Notes: a model not told the origin generated them from the sequence alone. Positions 21,022 to 29,550 are shown, counted from the stretch's first letter. The stretch is 64,000 nt of DNA from Gillisia sp. Hel1_33_143 (GCF_900104765.1 NZ_LT629737.1:2542001-2606000), one strand, 5' to 3'. Numbers and translations: made by a program.

Positions 21022-21471
21022 TTAATGAACTTCTTCAATTTCAATCTCTTCATCTCTCCATGAAAAGGAATCTCCTTGTTTTTTATTTTCTAGCTCCTTA
21101 TAAATAGGAGCTTCAGTAGAGATCACATTTATCTTAGTATCATGCAATACTACTTCTCCCAAGGCTACAGCTATAAAATATAAGTGCTTAGGAGTTTTTA
21201 CTACACTACCAAATTTCACATGTTCTGAATAATGTTCTCTATCAACTTTACTCAGTTGCAATTTCATGCTTTGTGCATTATCTAAATACTTAGCGTATTT
21301 TTCAAAGTCACCTAACAATTCTCCTTTACTTCCTTCTTCATCATAATCTGTATGAACATCATTAGCCACCATAGACTCTTTGATGTTATCCATTTCTGAT
21401 TTGTATTTATCTATTTGACCGTTGATCTTTGCTAAACAAGTCTCAAATAATTCTTTCTTATTAATTTTCAT
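21022..21471 (-). CDS. GreA/GreB-like transcription elongation factor family protein (divergent)
   Basis: A 149-residue protein. The N-terminal half is a likely coiled coil with acidic residues near its turn (HTDYDEEGSKGE). The C-terminal half resembles the FKBP-like domain of Gre factors, ending in STEAPIYKELENKKQGDSF, close to the Gre phrase in which a product is followed by KKVGD. Gre factors stimulate transcript cleavage by backtracked RNA polymerase. Similarity is partial, so it may be a Gre-family protein with another role. It is monocistronic. Confidence 0.65.
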   Translation of the reverse strand: MKINKKELFETCLAKINGQIDKYKSEMDNIKESMVANDVHTDYDEEGSKGELLGDFEKYAKYLDNAQSMKLQLSKVDREHYSEHVKFGSVVKTPKHLYFIAVALGEVVLHDTKINVISTEAPIYKELENKKQGDSFSWRDEEIEIEEVH

Positions 21472-21562
21472 TTCAGTTGTTTTTTTAAATGTAGTTATAC
21501 CTTAGTAACTGAAAGAAATTTTTACAAATATTTAATATTATTGATATATTACCTAATACGTA

Positions 21563-21642
21563 TTATAAGTCTATAAACTTATAATGAATCTTTATAAGCT
21601 TCAAGACTTATAATTATGTAATATAAGTTTTTAGACTAATAA
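21563..21642. repeat. Three 22-bp inverted repeats at 29-bp period (candidate operator array)
   Basis: Dyads TTATAAG-N8-CTTATAA occur at 21563-21584 (perfect) and 21592-21613 (perfect 7-nt arms), with a degenerate copy ATATAAG-N8-CTAATAA at 21621-21642. Start-to-start distance is exactly 29 bp twice, with 7-bp gaps. The last copy ends 7 bp before the promoter box and 18 bp before the ATG of the SatD-like gene, which encodes a helix-turn-helix. The arrangement fits cooperative binding by a dimeric repressor. Confidence 0.75.
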
Positions 21643-21649
21643 AAAAGCT

Positions 21650-21657
21650 TATATTTG
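21650..21657 (+). promoter_or_regulatory. -7 promoter box of the SatD-like/DUF3307 operon
   Basis: TATATTTG matches TAnnTTTG exactly and ends only 3 bp before the ATG at 21661, so the transcript would start at or very near the start codon. The -33 region would fall inside the third dyad repeat. Confidence 0.55.
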
Positions 21658-21660
21658 AAT

Positions 21661-22341
21661 ATGATAGCAGTTCTAACAGCAGATTTAATAGATTCTACTC
21701 ATTATGAGGAGGAAATCTTGAAAACCGTATTAAACAGTCTCTCTGAAGAATTTGAGAAGCTTGTTGCGCAATATGGTAAAGAAAACGTACGCTTTAATAT
21801 TTATAGAGGCGATAGTTTTCAGGGAATCATTAATCAGCCAGAAGCGGCATTGGAAATAATGATGCAAATAAAAACTGCGGTGAACAAAATTCATCTAAAA
21901 AAGACAAAAAAGAATAAAAGCTATTCGAAAATAGCAGATTTTAAAATGGCCATTGGAATAGGAACTTTGGATTTTGAAAGAGATTCTATATCTGAATCTA
22001 ATGGACAGGCATTTTTATATTCTGGAAGAACATTAGATACAATGAATAATGACTCCAGAAAAACCATGATAAAAACAGAATATGAAGAAATAAATGAGGA
22101 ATTTAATACAGCTTTCTATTTAATGGATACTTTAACCGAAAAGTGGAGCACAGCATCTGCAGAAGTTGTATACTATTTGCTCAAAAACCTCAAAGAAAGA
22201 GAAGTAGCAACAGCAATAGGTATTAGTCAGTCTGCCGTTAATCAGCGTAAAAAGGCAGCGGGTTGGGATGCAATAGAAGGATTATTAATAAGATTTAAAA
22301 ATGTGGTAGAAACAAGATTTGTAAATATAAAAATAATATGA
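21661..22341 (+). CDS. SatD-like protein: nucleotide-cyclase-like domain with C-terminal helix-turn-helix
   Basis: 226 residues from the ATG at 21661; a TTG two codons earlier overlaps the promoter box and is unlikely. The N-terminal domain recalls SatD and class III nucleotide cyclases: MIAVLTADLIDS with acidic residues D8 and D11, then YRGDSFQG and MAIGIGTLDF. The C-terminus has a likely helix-turn-helix (EVATAIGISQSAVNQRKKAAG) of the sigma-region-4 type. The gene overlaps the DUF3307 gene by 4 bp (ATGA). It is preceded by three operator-like dyads, so I infer an autoregulator; ligand or catalytic activity is unknown. Confidence 0.75.
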   Translation: MIAVLTADLIDSTHYEEEILKTVLNSLSEEFEKLVAQYGKENVRFNIYRGDSFQGIINQPEAALEIMMQIKTAVNKIHLKKTKKNKSYSKIADFKMAIGIGTLDFERDSISESNGQAFLYSGRTLDTMNNDSRKTMIKTEYEEINEEFNTAFYLMDTLTEKWSTASAEVVYYLLKNLKEREVATAIGISQSAVNQRKKAAGWDAIEGLLIRFKNVVETRFVNIKII

Positions 22342-23057
22342 TGATCTTATTGCAATTATTAATAGCCCATATTTTAACCGACTTTGTTTTACAGCCAGGT
22401 AGCTGGATAGCTCATAAAAGAAAATTTAAACAAAGATCTTATTTATTAATTATTCATTCCTTAATCGCTGGGGTCCTAAGCGTGGTTCTTCTTCAAAATA
22501 TCCAATTTTGGTATGTAGGTTTATTTATCACAATTACACACTATTTTATAGACTGGTGGAAATTAACACAAAAAGAAGATACGCTAAAATATTTTTTATT
22601 AGATCAATTATTCCACGTTGGCATGATAATGTTAGCATGGTTATACATCAGTAATAATTTTAATGAAATCCTTCCCGGTATACAATATGTTTTAAATTCA
22701 ACAGCAATTTTAGCTATAATTAGCGTTTATCTAATAGTGATCTTTCCTACCGGTTTTTTGATTGGAAAGGCAACAAAAAGATGGCAATCTGAAATAGAGA
22801 TCACCCATCAAAAAAATAGTCTAGAAGCTGCAGGAAGATATATAGGTATTTTCGAAAGAATATTGGTTTTAACCTTTATTCTAACCAATAATTTCTCTGC
22901 TATCGGATTTCTAATCGCGGCCAAATCTATTTTGAGGTTTAGCGAAAAGTCTGAAACAGGAGCAAGAAAGCAAACAGAATATGTGCTCATAGGAACACTA
23001 ATGAGTTTTGCTATTACTATTATCTTAGGATTGCTAGTAAGAAACCTGATTTTCTAA
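22338..23057 (+). CDS. DUF3307 domain-containing membrane protein
   Basis: A 239-residue integral membrane protein with about six hydrophobic segments. The N-terminal signature LLIAHILTDFVLQPGSWIAHK and the following HYFIDWWK are typical of DUF3307. Function is unknown. Its ATG overlaps the stop of the SatD-like gene (ATGA), which indicates translational coupling and a shared role, perhaps with the soluble protein sensing or regulating the membrane one. The last 24 bp overlap a convergent gene. Confidence 0.85.
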   Translation: MMILLQLLIAHILTDFVLQPGSWIAHKRKFKQRSYLLIIHSLIAGVLSVVLLQNIQFWYVGLFITITHYFIDWWKLTQKEDTLKYFLLDQLFHVGMIMLAWLYISNNFNEILPGIQYVLNSTAILAIISVYLIVIFPTGFLIGKATKRWQSEIEITHQKNSLEAAGRYIGIFERILVLTFILTNNFSAIGFLIAAKSILRFSEKSETGARKQTEYVLIGTLMSFAITIILGLLVRNLIF

Positions 23058-23441
23058 AAGCTGAATATTGCTAAGAATCCTTTCTTTTACCAAATTCATC
23101 ATTCGTTTATTTAGAGCAGAAGAATTCTCTATATAAGTTAAATATTCATCGATGGTGAATTGGCCAATAATAATTCCCTTAAGGCTATTTCTGAATTTTA
23201 TATCTCGTTGAATAGCATTTTCTATAAAAAGAAATTTCTTTTCGATACTAAAATTATGAAACGCATTTTTATGCTTTTTAATATAGTTCCTAAAGACTTC
23301 TATGAGTAAATCATTTTGAAGTTTTGCTATGGGTCTAAGAGTTTTATTCTGAAATTGTTCCTCCAGGCTCATGTTGTCTGAAACTTTAGCAGATGTAATA
23401 ATTGGCCTTGCCTTTAGTAATTCTAAATCTCGTGGTGTCAT
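23034..23441 (-). CDS. Conserved flavobacterial protein of unknown function
   Basis: A 135-residue, lysine-rich, all-helical-looking protein beginning MTPRDLELLKARPIITSAKV and ending with SSALNKRMMNLVKERI. I know similar proteins as widely conserved in flavobacteria, some labelled glyoxalase, but no metal-binding glyoxalase motif is visible and I would not adopt that name. Its 3' end overlaps the DUF3307 gene by 24 bp on the opposite strand. It is monocistronic. Confidence 0.75.
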   Translation of the reverse strand: MTPRDLELLKARPIITSAKVSDNMSLEEQFQNKTLRPIAKLQNDLLIEVFRNYIKKHKNAFHNFSIEKKFLFIENAIQRDIKFRNSLKGIIIGQFTIDEYLTYIENSSALNKRMMNLVKERILSNIQLLENQVSY

Positions 23442-23607
23442 AGTTTTAGAGTTTTTTAAATGTAATTAAATATCTTTTGAGATATCCAGCCAACTACTAC
23501 AAATTGTGAACCAGTTATAAACATTTAATGGTGCAGTTAAAATCATCTTAATCGGACTAAAGGATCCTGAGCTTCTTTTTATCTTTAAGAAAATTAAAAA
23601 TTGAATT

Positions 23608-24969
23608 ATGATAACTTCTAAGAATCCATACAACGGAGAAGAAATAGCTCAGATAAAAGAATTTGATCAGGCTGATATTAACAAGGCCTTAGATCTCGCA
23701 GATAATACCTTTAAGACTTGGCGAGAAACATCCTATAAGCATAGATCTGAATTAATGATGAAAGCTGCTGAAGAGTTGAAAGAGAATAAGCAGGAATATG
23801 CAAGGATGATCACTTTGGAAATGGGGAAACCTATTTCTCAATCTATTTCAGAAATTGAAAAATGTGCATGGGTTTGTGAATATTATGCAGAAAATGCCGA
23901 GAAGCATTTGGAAAATGAGATTATTGAAACAGATGCAGATACTAGTTACGTTTCTTACGAACCTATAGGAGTAGTATTAGCAGTAATGCCATGGAATTAT
24001 CCATTTTGGCAAGTATTTAGATTTGCAGCTCCGGCACTTATGGCAGGAAATATTGGGGTATTGAAACATGCCAGTAATGTTATGCAATCTGCAGAGAATA
24101 TTCAAAAAGTGTTTGAACGTGCAGGATTTCCTAAAGGATGTTTTCAAAATCTTCCAATTTCAAGTTCAAAGGTAGAAGGAATACTACGCGATAAAAGAGT
24201 GAAGGCAGCAACTTTAACAGGAAGTAAACCTGCAGGAAGCTCTGTGGCTTCAATTGCAGGAGAAGAAATTAAAAAAACGGTTCTAGAACTGGGAGGAAGT
24301 AATGCGTTGGTAATTTTTAAAGATGCGAATATTGAAGAAGCTGTAAAGACCTGCGTACAGGCGAGATTTCAAAATACAGGACAAAGCTGTATAGCGGGTA
24401 AAAGATTAATTGTTCATGAGGATATTGCAGATAGTTTCATCAAAAAATTTAAAGAGCAGGTAAGTGAATTAAAAAGTGGAGATCCTTCAGAAGAAGATAC
24501 TTTTATAGGTGTATTGTCTAGAGAAGATCTAGCAGAAGATCTAGAAAAACAAGTTAATGATTCAGTAGAACAAGGGGCTAAAATAGTGTTAGGAGGTAAA
24601 AGAAAAGGAACTTATTTTGAGCCGACAATCATTTCTAATGTTACCAAAGAAATGCCAATATTTAAAGAGGAAACTTTTGGACCGGCTATTTCTATAACTA
24701 CATTTAAGGATGATGAGGAAGCAGTATCTTTAGTAAATTATTCAGATTTTGGATTAGGAGTTTCCATTTTCACAGAAGATGTTGGGAGAGCTAAAAGATT
24801 GGTGCCTATGTTTGATGATGGTGCTGTTTTTGTAAATGAACTTGTAAAAAGTGATCCTAGATTACCATTTGGAGGAACAAAGATCTCTGGATATGGAAGA
24901 GAATTATCTGCACATGGAATTCGTGAATTCGTAAACAGAAAGACTGTTTATTTTAATAGCTATTGGTAA
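23608..24969 (+). CDS. NAD(P)-dependent succinate-semialdehyde dehydrogenase family protein
   Basis: Aldehyde dehydrogenase of 453 residues that oxidises an aldehyde, probably succinate semialdehyde, to the acid. Catalytic residues are Asn130 (MPWNYPFWQ), Glu227 (LELGGSNAL) and Cys261 (QNTGQSCIAGKR). The cofactor region contains KHASNV and LTGSKPAG. The shorter N-terminus and the SNALVIFKDA phrase fit the GabD-like branch common in flavobacteria; the substrate is inferred. A Nudix gene follows after 6 bp. Confidence 0.9.
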   Translation: MITSKNPYNGEEIAQIKEFDQADINKALDLADNTFKTWRETSYKHRSELMMKAAEELKENKQEYARMITLEMGKPISQSISEIEKCAWVCEYYAENAEKHLENEIIETDADTSYVSYEPIGVVLAVMPWNYPFWQVFRFAAPALMAGNIGVLKHASNVMQSAENIQKVFERAGFPKGCFQNLPISSSKVEGILRDKRVKAATLTGSKPAGSSVASIAGEEIKKTVLELGGSNALVIFKDANIEEAVKTCVQARFQNTGQSCIAGKRLIVHEDIADSFIKKFKEQVSELKSGDPSEEDTFIGVLSREDLAEDLEKQVNDSVEQGAKIVLGGKRKGTYFEPTIISNVTKEMPIFKEETFGPAISITTFKDDEEAVSLVNYSDFGLGVSIFTEDVGRAKRLVPMFDDGAVFVNELVKSDPRLPFGGTKISGYGRELSAHGIREFVNRKTVYFNSYW

Positions 24970-24975
24970 ATTAAT

Positions 24976-25389
24976 ATGAGACCACAAAACATCGCAATTA
25001 CTGTAGATACAGTGATCTTTTATAAAATTGATAAAGCACTGAAGTTATTATTAATTCAGAGAAAGAATTCGCCTTTTAAAGAAAAATGGGCATTGCCTGG
25101 AGGATTTTTGGAAGAAGGTGAAACTTTGGTAAATGCTGCTGCTAGAGAACTTGAAGAAGAAACAGGTCTTACCAACGTTAACCTTATCCAAATGGAGGCT
25201 TATGGAGCTATTGGCAGAGACCCTAGAGGCAGGACAATATCTATCGCGTTTATGGGATTACTAGATAAAGAAGAAATTGTAGCCGGAGCAGATGATGCTA
25301 TGAATGCAAAATGGTTCGATATTAGAAATTTACCCGAGTTAGCGTTCGATCATGCAGAAATATTAGATGCAGCGCTTTCTAGATTATAG
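24976..25389 (+). CDS. Nudix hydrolase
   Basis: Hydrolyses a nucleoside diphosphate linked to another group; the close relatives include ADP-ribose pyrophosphatases. The Nudix box is perfect: G43-x5-E49-x7-R57-E-L-E-E-E-T-G64-L. The length of 137 residues is the single-domain size. It starts 6 bp after the aldehyde dehydrogenase gene, and 46 bp separates it from the thioesterase gene, so the three may form one transcript. The exact substrate is not readable. Confidence 0.9.
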   Translation: MRPQNIAITVDTVIFYKIDKALKLLLIQRKNSPFKEKWALPGGFLEEGETLVNAAARELEEETGLTNVNLIQMEAYGAIGRDPRGRTISIAFMGLLDKEEIVAGADDAMNAKWFDIRNLPELAFDHAEILDAALSRL

Positions 25390-25435
25390 GATTTAATTAA
25401 TACCTATATTTAAAAAAAAATAGAAATTATAATTT

Positions 25436-25825
25436 ATGAGATTTCATACAAGAAAATGGATTAAGCCTGAAGATTTAAATCCAAATGCTTCCTTATTTGG
25501 TGGCAGGTTATTAGAATGGATAGATGAAGAATGTGCGCTTTACGCTATCATTCAGTTAGAGAATCAAAAAGTTGTGACGAAGTACATGAGTGAGATCAAT
25601 TTCATAAGCTCTGCTACACAAGGGGATATTATTGAAATTGGTATTGATGTAGTAAAATTTGGATTTTCTTCTTTAACATTAAAATGCGAAGTCAGAAATA
25701 AAATGACGCGTGAGACCATTATATCTATAGAAAATATAGTTATGGTTGGTTTAGATGAAATTGGAAAACCAAAACCTCATGGAAAATCTAAAATTGAATT
25801 TGTAAAAGACAGATTGAAAGATTAA
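25436..25825 (+). CDS. Acyl-CoA thioesterase, hotdog fold
   Basis: Hydrolyses acyl-CoA to free acid and CoA. At 129 residues it is a single hotdog domain of the YciA/cytosolic acyl-CoA thioesterase type: the N-terminal NPNASLFGGRLLEWIDE phrase contains the catalytic-helix signature (N-x-x-x-x-x-FGG), followed by TKYMSEINFISSA and GDIIEIG. It is the last gene of the aldehyde dehydrogenase-Nudix run and overlaps the convergent MscS gene by 4 bp. Confidence 0.88.
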   Translation: MRFHTRKWIKPEDLNPNASLFGGRLLEWIDEECALYAIIQLENQKVVTKYMSEINFISSATQGDIIEIGIDVVKFGFSSLTLKCEVRNKMTRETIISIENIVMVGLDEIGKPKPHGKSKIEFVKDRLKD

Positions 25826-26760
25826 GATTTCTTAGGAAGATTCTCTTTATTTCTATCAGATATAGTAAAAGGGAAATCATTTTCTTTACCATAGAGCTTG
25901 ATTTCCTGTATATCTGCAGGCATGTAATATCCATGATCTTCCAAGGTTTCTTTTACCGCTCTTACCACATTACCTTTTGTAATTAGGGCAGTTCTTCTAA
26001 AATCTTTGGTATCTACCCAAAAGAAAACTTTAAGATTTACAGTACTGGTATCTAATTTGTCTTCTATCACAAAATTTTCATGCTCCTCATCTTCAATAAC
26101 ATTCGGTTCATTTCTTAATGCTTTAAGTACAACCTCTTTGGCCCCGGTTATATTATCTTCATAAGCAATTCCGATGATAAAATCCCATCTAAAGAAACCA
26201 TCTTCAGTGTAGTTGGTTACAGGTTTTGTGAGTACATCGCTATTTGGTATATAAACATCTTTTCCATCAAATGTTTTTAGCTTGGTATATCTAAATTCCA
26301 TCGCTTTTACTTTTCCAAAATTCGCTCCTATCTCTACAGTATCATTTACATTAAATGGTCTATTAAAGGCTAAAATTACTCCTGCTATAAAATTTTCTCC
26401 AATATCTTTGAATGCAAAACCAAGAACTAAAGCACTTGCCCCGGCAGCAGTTAGAATACCGGTAGCTATTCCCCCTAATCCTGCGGCTCTAAGTCCTAAC
26501 ATAATTCCTACAGTAGTAAGTAGTAATCTTATTACTTTCCCTAGAAATTTACTCATTAGAGGATCATGAGTATGAGCCGAAATCCTACGTCTGGCAAATC
26601 CTCCAACCCACATACCGATAAGAACACCAAGAATAATGATTAGAAGTCCAAAACCAATGCCTGGTAATTGTTCAATTAGGCGATCGTAGAAGTGATTAAA
26701 CGATTCACCTACATTTGTTATTTTATCGGTTTTGGTTTCTTGCATGATCTTAATTTTCAA
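25822..26760 (-). CDS. Small-conductance mechanosensitive channel, MscS family
   Basis: A 312-residue inner-membrane channel that opens under tension. It has three membrane segments in the first 130 residues. The pore-lining helix is rich in Gly and Ala (LGGIATGILTAAGASALVLGF) and runs into FKDIGENFIAGVILAF and the beta domain beginning VNDTVEIG. It starts at MKIKIMQETK; the internal Met is an alternative. It is the last gene of a four-gene run with DUF3817, a second MscS and a nuclease-fold protein. Confidence 0.92.
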   Translation of the reverse strand: MKIKIMQETKTDKITNVGESFNHFYDRLIEQLPGIGFGLLIIILGVLIGMWVGGFARRRISAHTHDPLMSKFLGKVIRLLLTTVGIMLGLRAAGLGGIATGILTAAGASALVLGFAFKDIGENFIAGVILAFNRPFNVNDTVEIGANFGKVKAMEFRYTKLKTFDGKDVYIPNSDVLTKPVTNYTEDGFFRWDFIIGIAYEDNITGAKEVVLKALRNEPNVIEDEEHENFVIEDKLDTSTVNLKVFFWVDTKDFRRTALITKGNVVRAVKETLEDHGYYMPADIQEIKLYGKENDFPFTISDRNKENLPKKS

Positions 26761-26818
26761 AAAGACTTAATTATTTTCTAAGGTTGTGATCTGTAGAGCA
26801 ATATATAATTATAAAAAA

Positions 26819-27913
26819 TTATTCTCCCAATTTTTCTCCCTTCTTAGATTTTTCTTCTAGTAGATCTTTTATTTGCTCATTAGCTCGCTTTAGCTGACCT
26901 TCTGTTGGAGGTTCTGGTTTTTGTTCCTCTGCCAGATCTGGCTCTAAGCTCAAAGTAATAAAAAATGGATAATGATCTGATTTGATATTTTCGCCTGTTT
27001 TTATAGCTACAACTCTAAATTCTTCTGAAACCATAAAGTGATCTAAAGGCCATCTAAATAAGAAGCTACCCGCATCAAAAGAATTATAAAAACCTCTTCC
27101 CACTCGTACATCCAACAATCTCCCTGCATTCTTTAATAATCTAGAAGTGCTAGACCACGCTACATCATTAAAATCTCCTGCTACAAGGGTTGGAAGATTT
27201 CTTTCTCTTGCCATTTTTGCAACAAGCATCATTTCTCCGTCTCTATCTGCAGAAGAGGGATTTTCTTGAGGCATTGGAGGGGTAGGGTGAATAGCATGAA
27301 ACATAATCTGCTTCCCAGATCTTAATTTTAGAATAGTATGTATTGAGGGAATTGAATCATCTACAAGAAATTTTAATTCCGGATTTATCATCTCTAATTT
27401 AGAATATAAAAGCATACCATATGTATTATCTATTGGTGCTTCAACTCTGTATGGGTATTTAGATACAGCATCTTCAACTTGATTCATCCAAATGCTATCT
27501 GTCTCCATCAATAAAATTACATCCGGATCTTTTCTTTTGATCTCATCATTTAATAGATCAAATTTTGCGTTTTTTTGAAGCACATTAGCAGAATAGAATT
27601 TTAATTCATCATTCTTATCTGCATCTTCTGATGCATTTCCAACTTCAAAAGGAGCAAAAGCTGTGTAAGGAGCGATCTTCATGATCTGATAAACCAGACA
27701 AGCAGAAATTATAGTTACAAAAACATAGTCTTCCCACCACTTCACATCAAACTTAATGAAGTAAGATACTAGTGCAACGAAGGTTAAGATAGTAAGTTGA
27801 ATGTGAGGGAAATCAAACATTCGTATCCACCAAAAGTCAGCTGCAACTATGGGGATTAAGGTTAACACTATAGCCAAGATCCCAAAGGCTTGCAAAAATC
27901 TTTTAAACTTCAT
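26819..27913 (-). CDS. Endonuclease/exonuclease/phosphatase family membrane protein
   Basis: A 364-residue protein with three hydrophobic segments at the N-terminus (about 8-85), then an EEP domain likely facing the periplasm. Active-site phrases are VILLMETDS, GDFNDVAWS and the C-terminal SDHYPFFITL. EEP enzymes cleave phosphodiester or phosphomonoester bonds in DNA, lipids or inositides; the substrate here is unknown. The C-terminus is charged and low in complexity. It sits between two MscS genes, with gaps of 58 and 56 bp. Confidence 0.85.
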   Translation of the reverse strand: MKFKRFLQAFGILAIVLTLIPIVAADFWWIRMFDFPHIQLTILTFVALVSYFIKFDVKWWEDYVFVTIISACLVYQIMKIAPYTAFAPFEVGNASEDADKNDELKFYSANVLQKNAKFDLLNDEIKRKDPDVILLMETDSIWMNQVEDAVSKYPYRVEAPIDNTYGMLLYSKLEMINPELKFLVDDSIPSIHTILKLRSGKQIMFHAIHPTPPMPQENPSSADRDGEMMLVAKMARERNLPTLVAGDFNDVAWSSTSRLLKNAGRLLDVRVGRGFYNSFDAGSFLFRWPLDHFMVSEEFRVVAIKTGENIKSDHYPFFITLSLEPDLAEEQKPEPPTEGQLKRANEQIKDLLEEKSKKGEKLGE

Positions 27914-27969
27914 ATTGATAGATTGGTTAGGTTAAAAAAGTGTGGAAGATAGCTAAAATAAGTTATATC

Positions 27970-29262
27970 CTAATTCTTGAGATTACTTATGAATTTACCA
28001 AGATCCTGTATATCATCTCCGGAAGGTGCTTCAAAAAGTTTAAGATCAAAATAGGGTACTGCTGCTATAAGATGATCAAAGATATCTGCTGCTATGTACT
28101 CAAAATTTTCCCATCTTTTATCTCTGCTGAAACAAAGCACCTCTAAGGGAATTCCCTGAGGGGTAGGAGCTAGGTGCCTCACCATTAAATATAATTCTTT
28201 ATGAACTGCAGAATGATCATGAAGGTAAGCATCTGCATACTTTCTAAAGATTCCCAAGTTGGTCTGATTCCTTCCGTTTATTGGTAGCGTAGTATCTATT
28301 TTGTTGGTACGGTTGTATTTGTCTATTTCCTTTTGACGATGCTCCAAGTAAGGTGCTATTAAACTTATCTTCTTTAGTTTTTCATAATCTTCTGGAGTGA
28401 TAAATTTTACAGAGTTTTGTTTAATGAATATAGATCTTTTAATTCTTCTTCCTGGAGATTCTTGCATCCCTCTCCAGTTCTGAAATGAATCTGAGATCAT
28501 ACTATACGTTGGAATGGTTGTAAAAGTATTATCGAAATTCTGAACTCTTACCGTTGCTAGATTTATTTCTGTAACCGTTCCATCTGCACCATATTTGCTA
28601 AAGGTTATCCAATCTCCAATTCTTACAATATCATTCACAGAAACCTGAATAGAGGCTACAAACCCTAGAATAGTATCTTTAAAAATCAATAAAAGTATGG
28701 CAGATGCCGCCCCTAAAGATATTGCAAAACTTATTACAGATTCTCCGGTAACTTCAGAAAAAATGAACATAAAACCAACCACCCATATAAAGATCATTAA
28801 CACCTGTATATAGCTATCTATAGGTTTGTCTTTAAAAGATTCCTGAGTGCGTAGATAGTTTTTGGTAGTTCTTAATACACTTCTACAGATCCAAACAATC
28901 AATATTATTACATAAACATTGGTAAAAAATAATACTCCTTTTAAAGTAAAAACATGATCTACCAATATATAAGGGATGGTAGCATAGATTATAAAGATTG
29001 GTATGATCTGCCCTACGTATTTTGGGAAATTACTTTTAATAAGGAAGTCATCAAAAGTTGTCTTGGTCTTATTAGTGAATGTTCTAAAAGATTCTATTAC
29101 AAATCTTCTAATAATATAATTTACGAGAATTAAAAGAAGTACAAGTGCTACTAAGTTTATTGCTAAATTAAGGTAACTGGCAACCACAGGATGCATTCCC
29201 TGATTTATAAAGCTTTCCTCTAAAAAGCAGCTTATATATTTGAGATTGATGTTATTTGCCAT
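27970..29262 (-). CDS. Mechanosensitive channel, MscS family with long C-terminus (YbdG-like)
   Basis: A 430-residue channel of the MscS superfamily with about five membrane helices before the pore region. The pore leads into FKDTILGFVASIQVSVNDIVRIGDWI. A longer cytoplasmic domain follows, with the family phrase RRIKRSIFIKQNSVKFI. The size and C-terminus resemble the YbdG/MscM branch. The neighbouring DUF3817 gene ends 3 bp upstream, so the two are co-transcribed. The two MscS paralogues in this cluster are not recent duplicates. Confidence 0.9.
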   Translation of the reverse strand: MANNINLKYISCFLEESFINQGMHPVVASYLNLAINLVALVLLLILVNYIIRRFVIESFRTFTNKTKTTFDDFLIKSNFPKYVGQIIPIFIIYATIPYILVDHVFTLKGVLFFTNVYVIILIVWICRSVLRTTKNYLRTQESFKDKPIDSYIQVLMIFIWVVGFMFIFSEVTGESVISFAISLGAASAILLLIFKDTILGFVASIQVSVNDIVRIGDWITFSKYGADGTVTEINLATVRVQNFDNTFTTIPTYSMISDSFQNWRGMQESPGRRIKRSIFIKQNSVKFITPEDYEKLKKISLIAPYLEHRQKEIDKYNRTNKIDTTLPINGRNQTNLGIFRKYADAYLHDHSAVHKELYLMVRHLAPTPQGIPLEVLCFSRDKRWENFEYIAADIFDHLIAAVPYFDLKLFEAPSGDDIQDLGKFISNLKN

Positions 29263-29265
29263 ATG

Positions 29266-29550
29266 CTACAAATATTTCTTTTCTATATAGAAAGGACCTA
29301 ATGGAATTACAGAACAAAGAATTATTATTGATAGCGTTTTAAGCTTCCAGTTTAGCTGCTTAAATAATAATAAAGCTCCAAGTATATAAGTTATAAATAA
29401 TACTCCATGAGCCATTCCAACAACTCTAACATATATATCCATGTGATAGATATATTTTAAAGGCATAGCTATAAGTAGCAGAATTAAAAATGAAAGTCCT
29501 TCTAATATGCTTATGATCTTAAATATTTTAATTTGATGCTGTAAATCCAT
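29266..29550 (-). CDS. DUF3817 domain-containing membrane protein
   Basis: A 94-residue protein with three membrane segments, including the conserved first-helix phrase EGLSFLILLLIAMPLKY and VRVVGMAHGVLF, typical of DUF3817. The function of the family is unknown. It is the first gene of the MscS run, with a promoter box 27 bp upstream and a 3-bp gap to the next gene. Confidence 0.88.
   Translation of the reverse strand: MDLQHQIKIFKIISILEGLSFLILLLIAMPLKYIYHMDIYVRVVGMAHGVLFITYILGALLLFKQLNWKLKTLSIIILCSVIPLGPFYIEKKYL

Noticed and set aside
21563-21642. Regular 29-bp repeats could be a short CRISPR array or plasmid iterons
   Set aside because: The repeated unit is itself a dyad, the gaps are only 7 bp, and there are no cas or replication genes; an operator array is the better reading.
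23034-23441. Glyoxalase annotation for the 135-residue protein
   Set aside because: No metal-binding His/Glu pattern of glyoxalases is visible, so the name is not supported.
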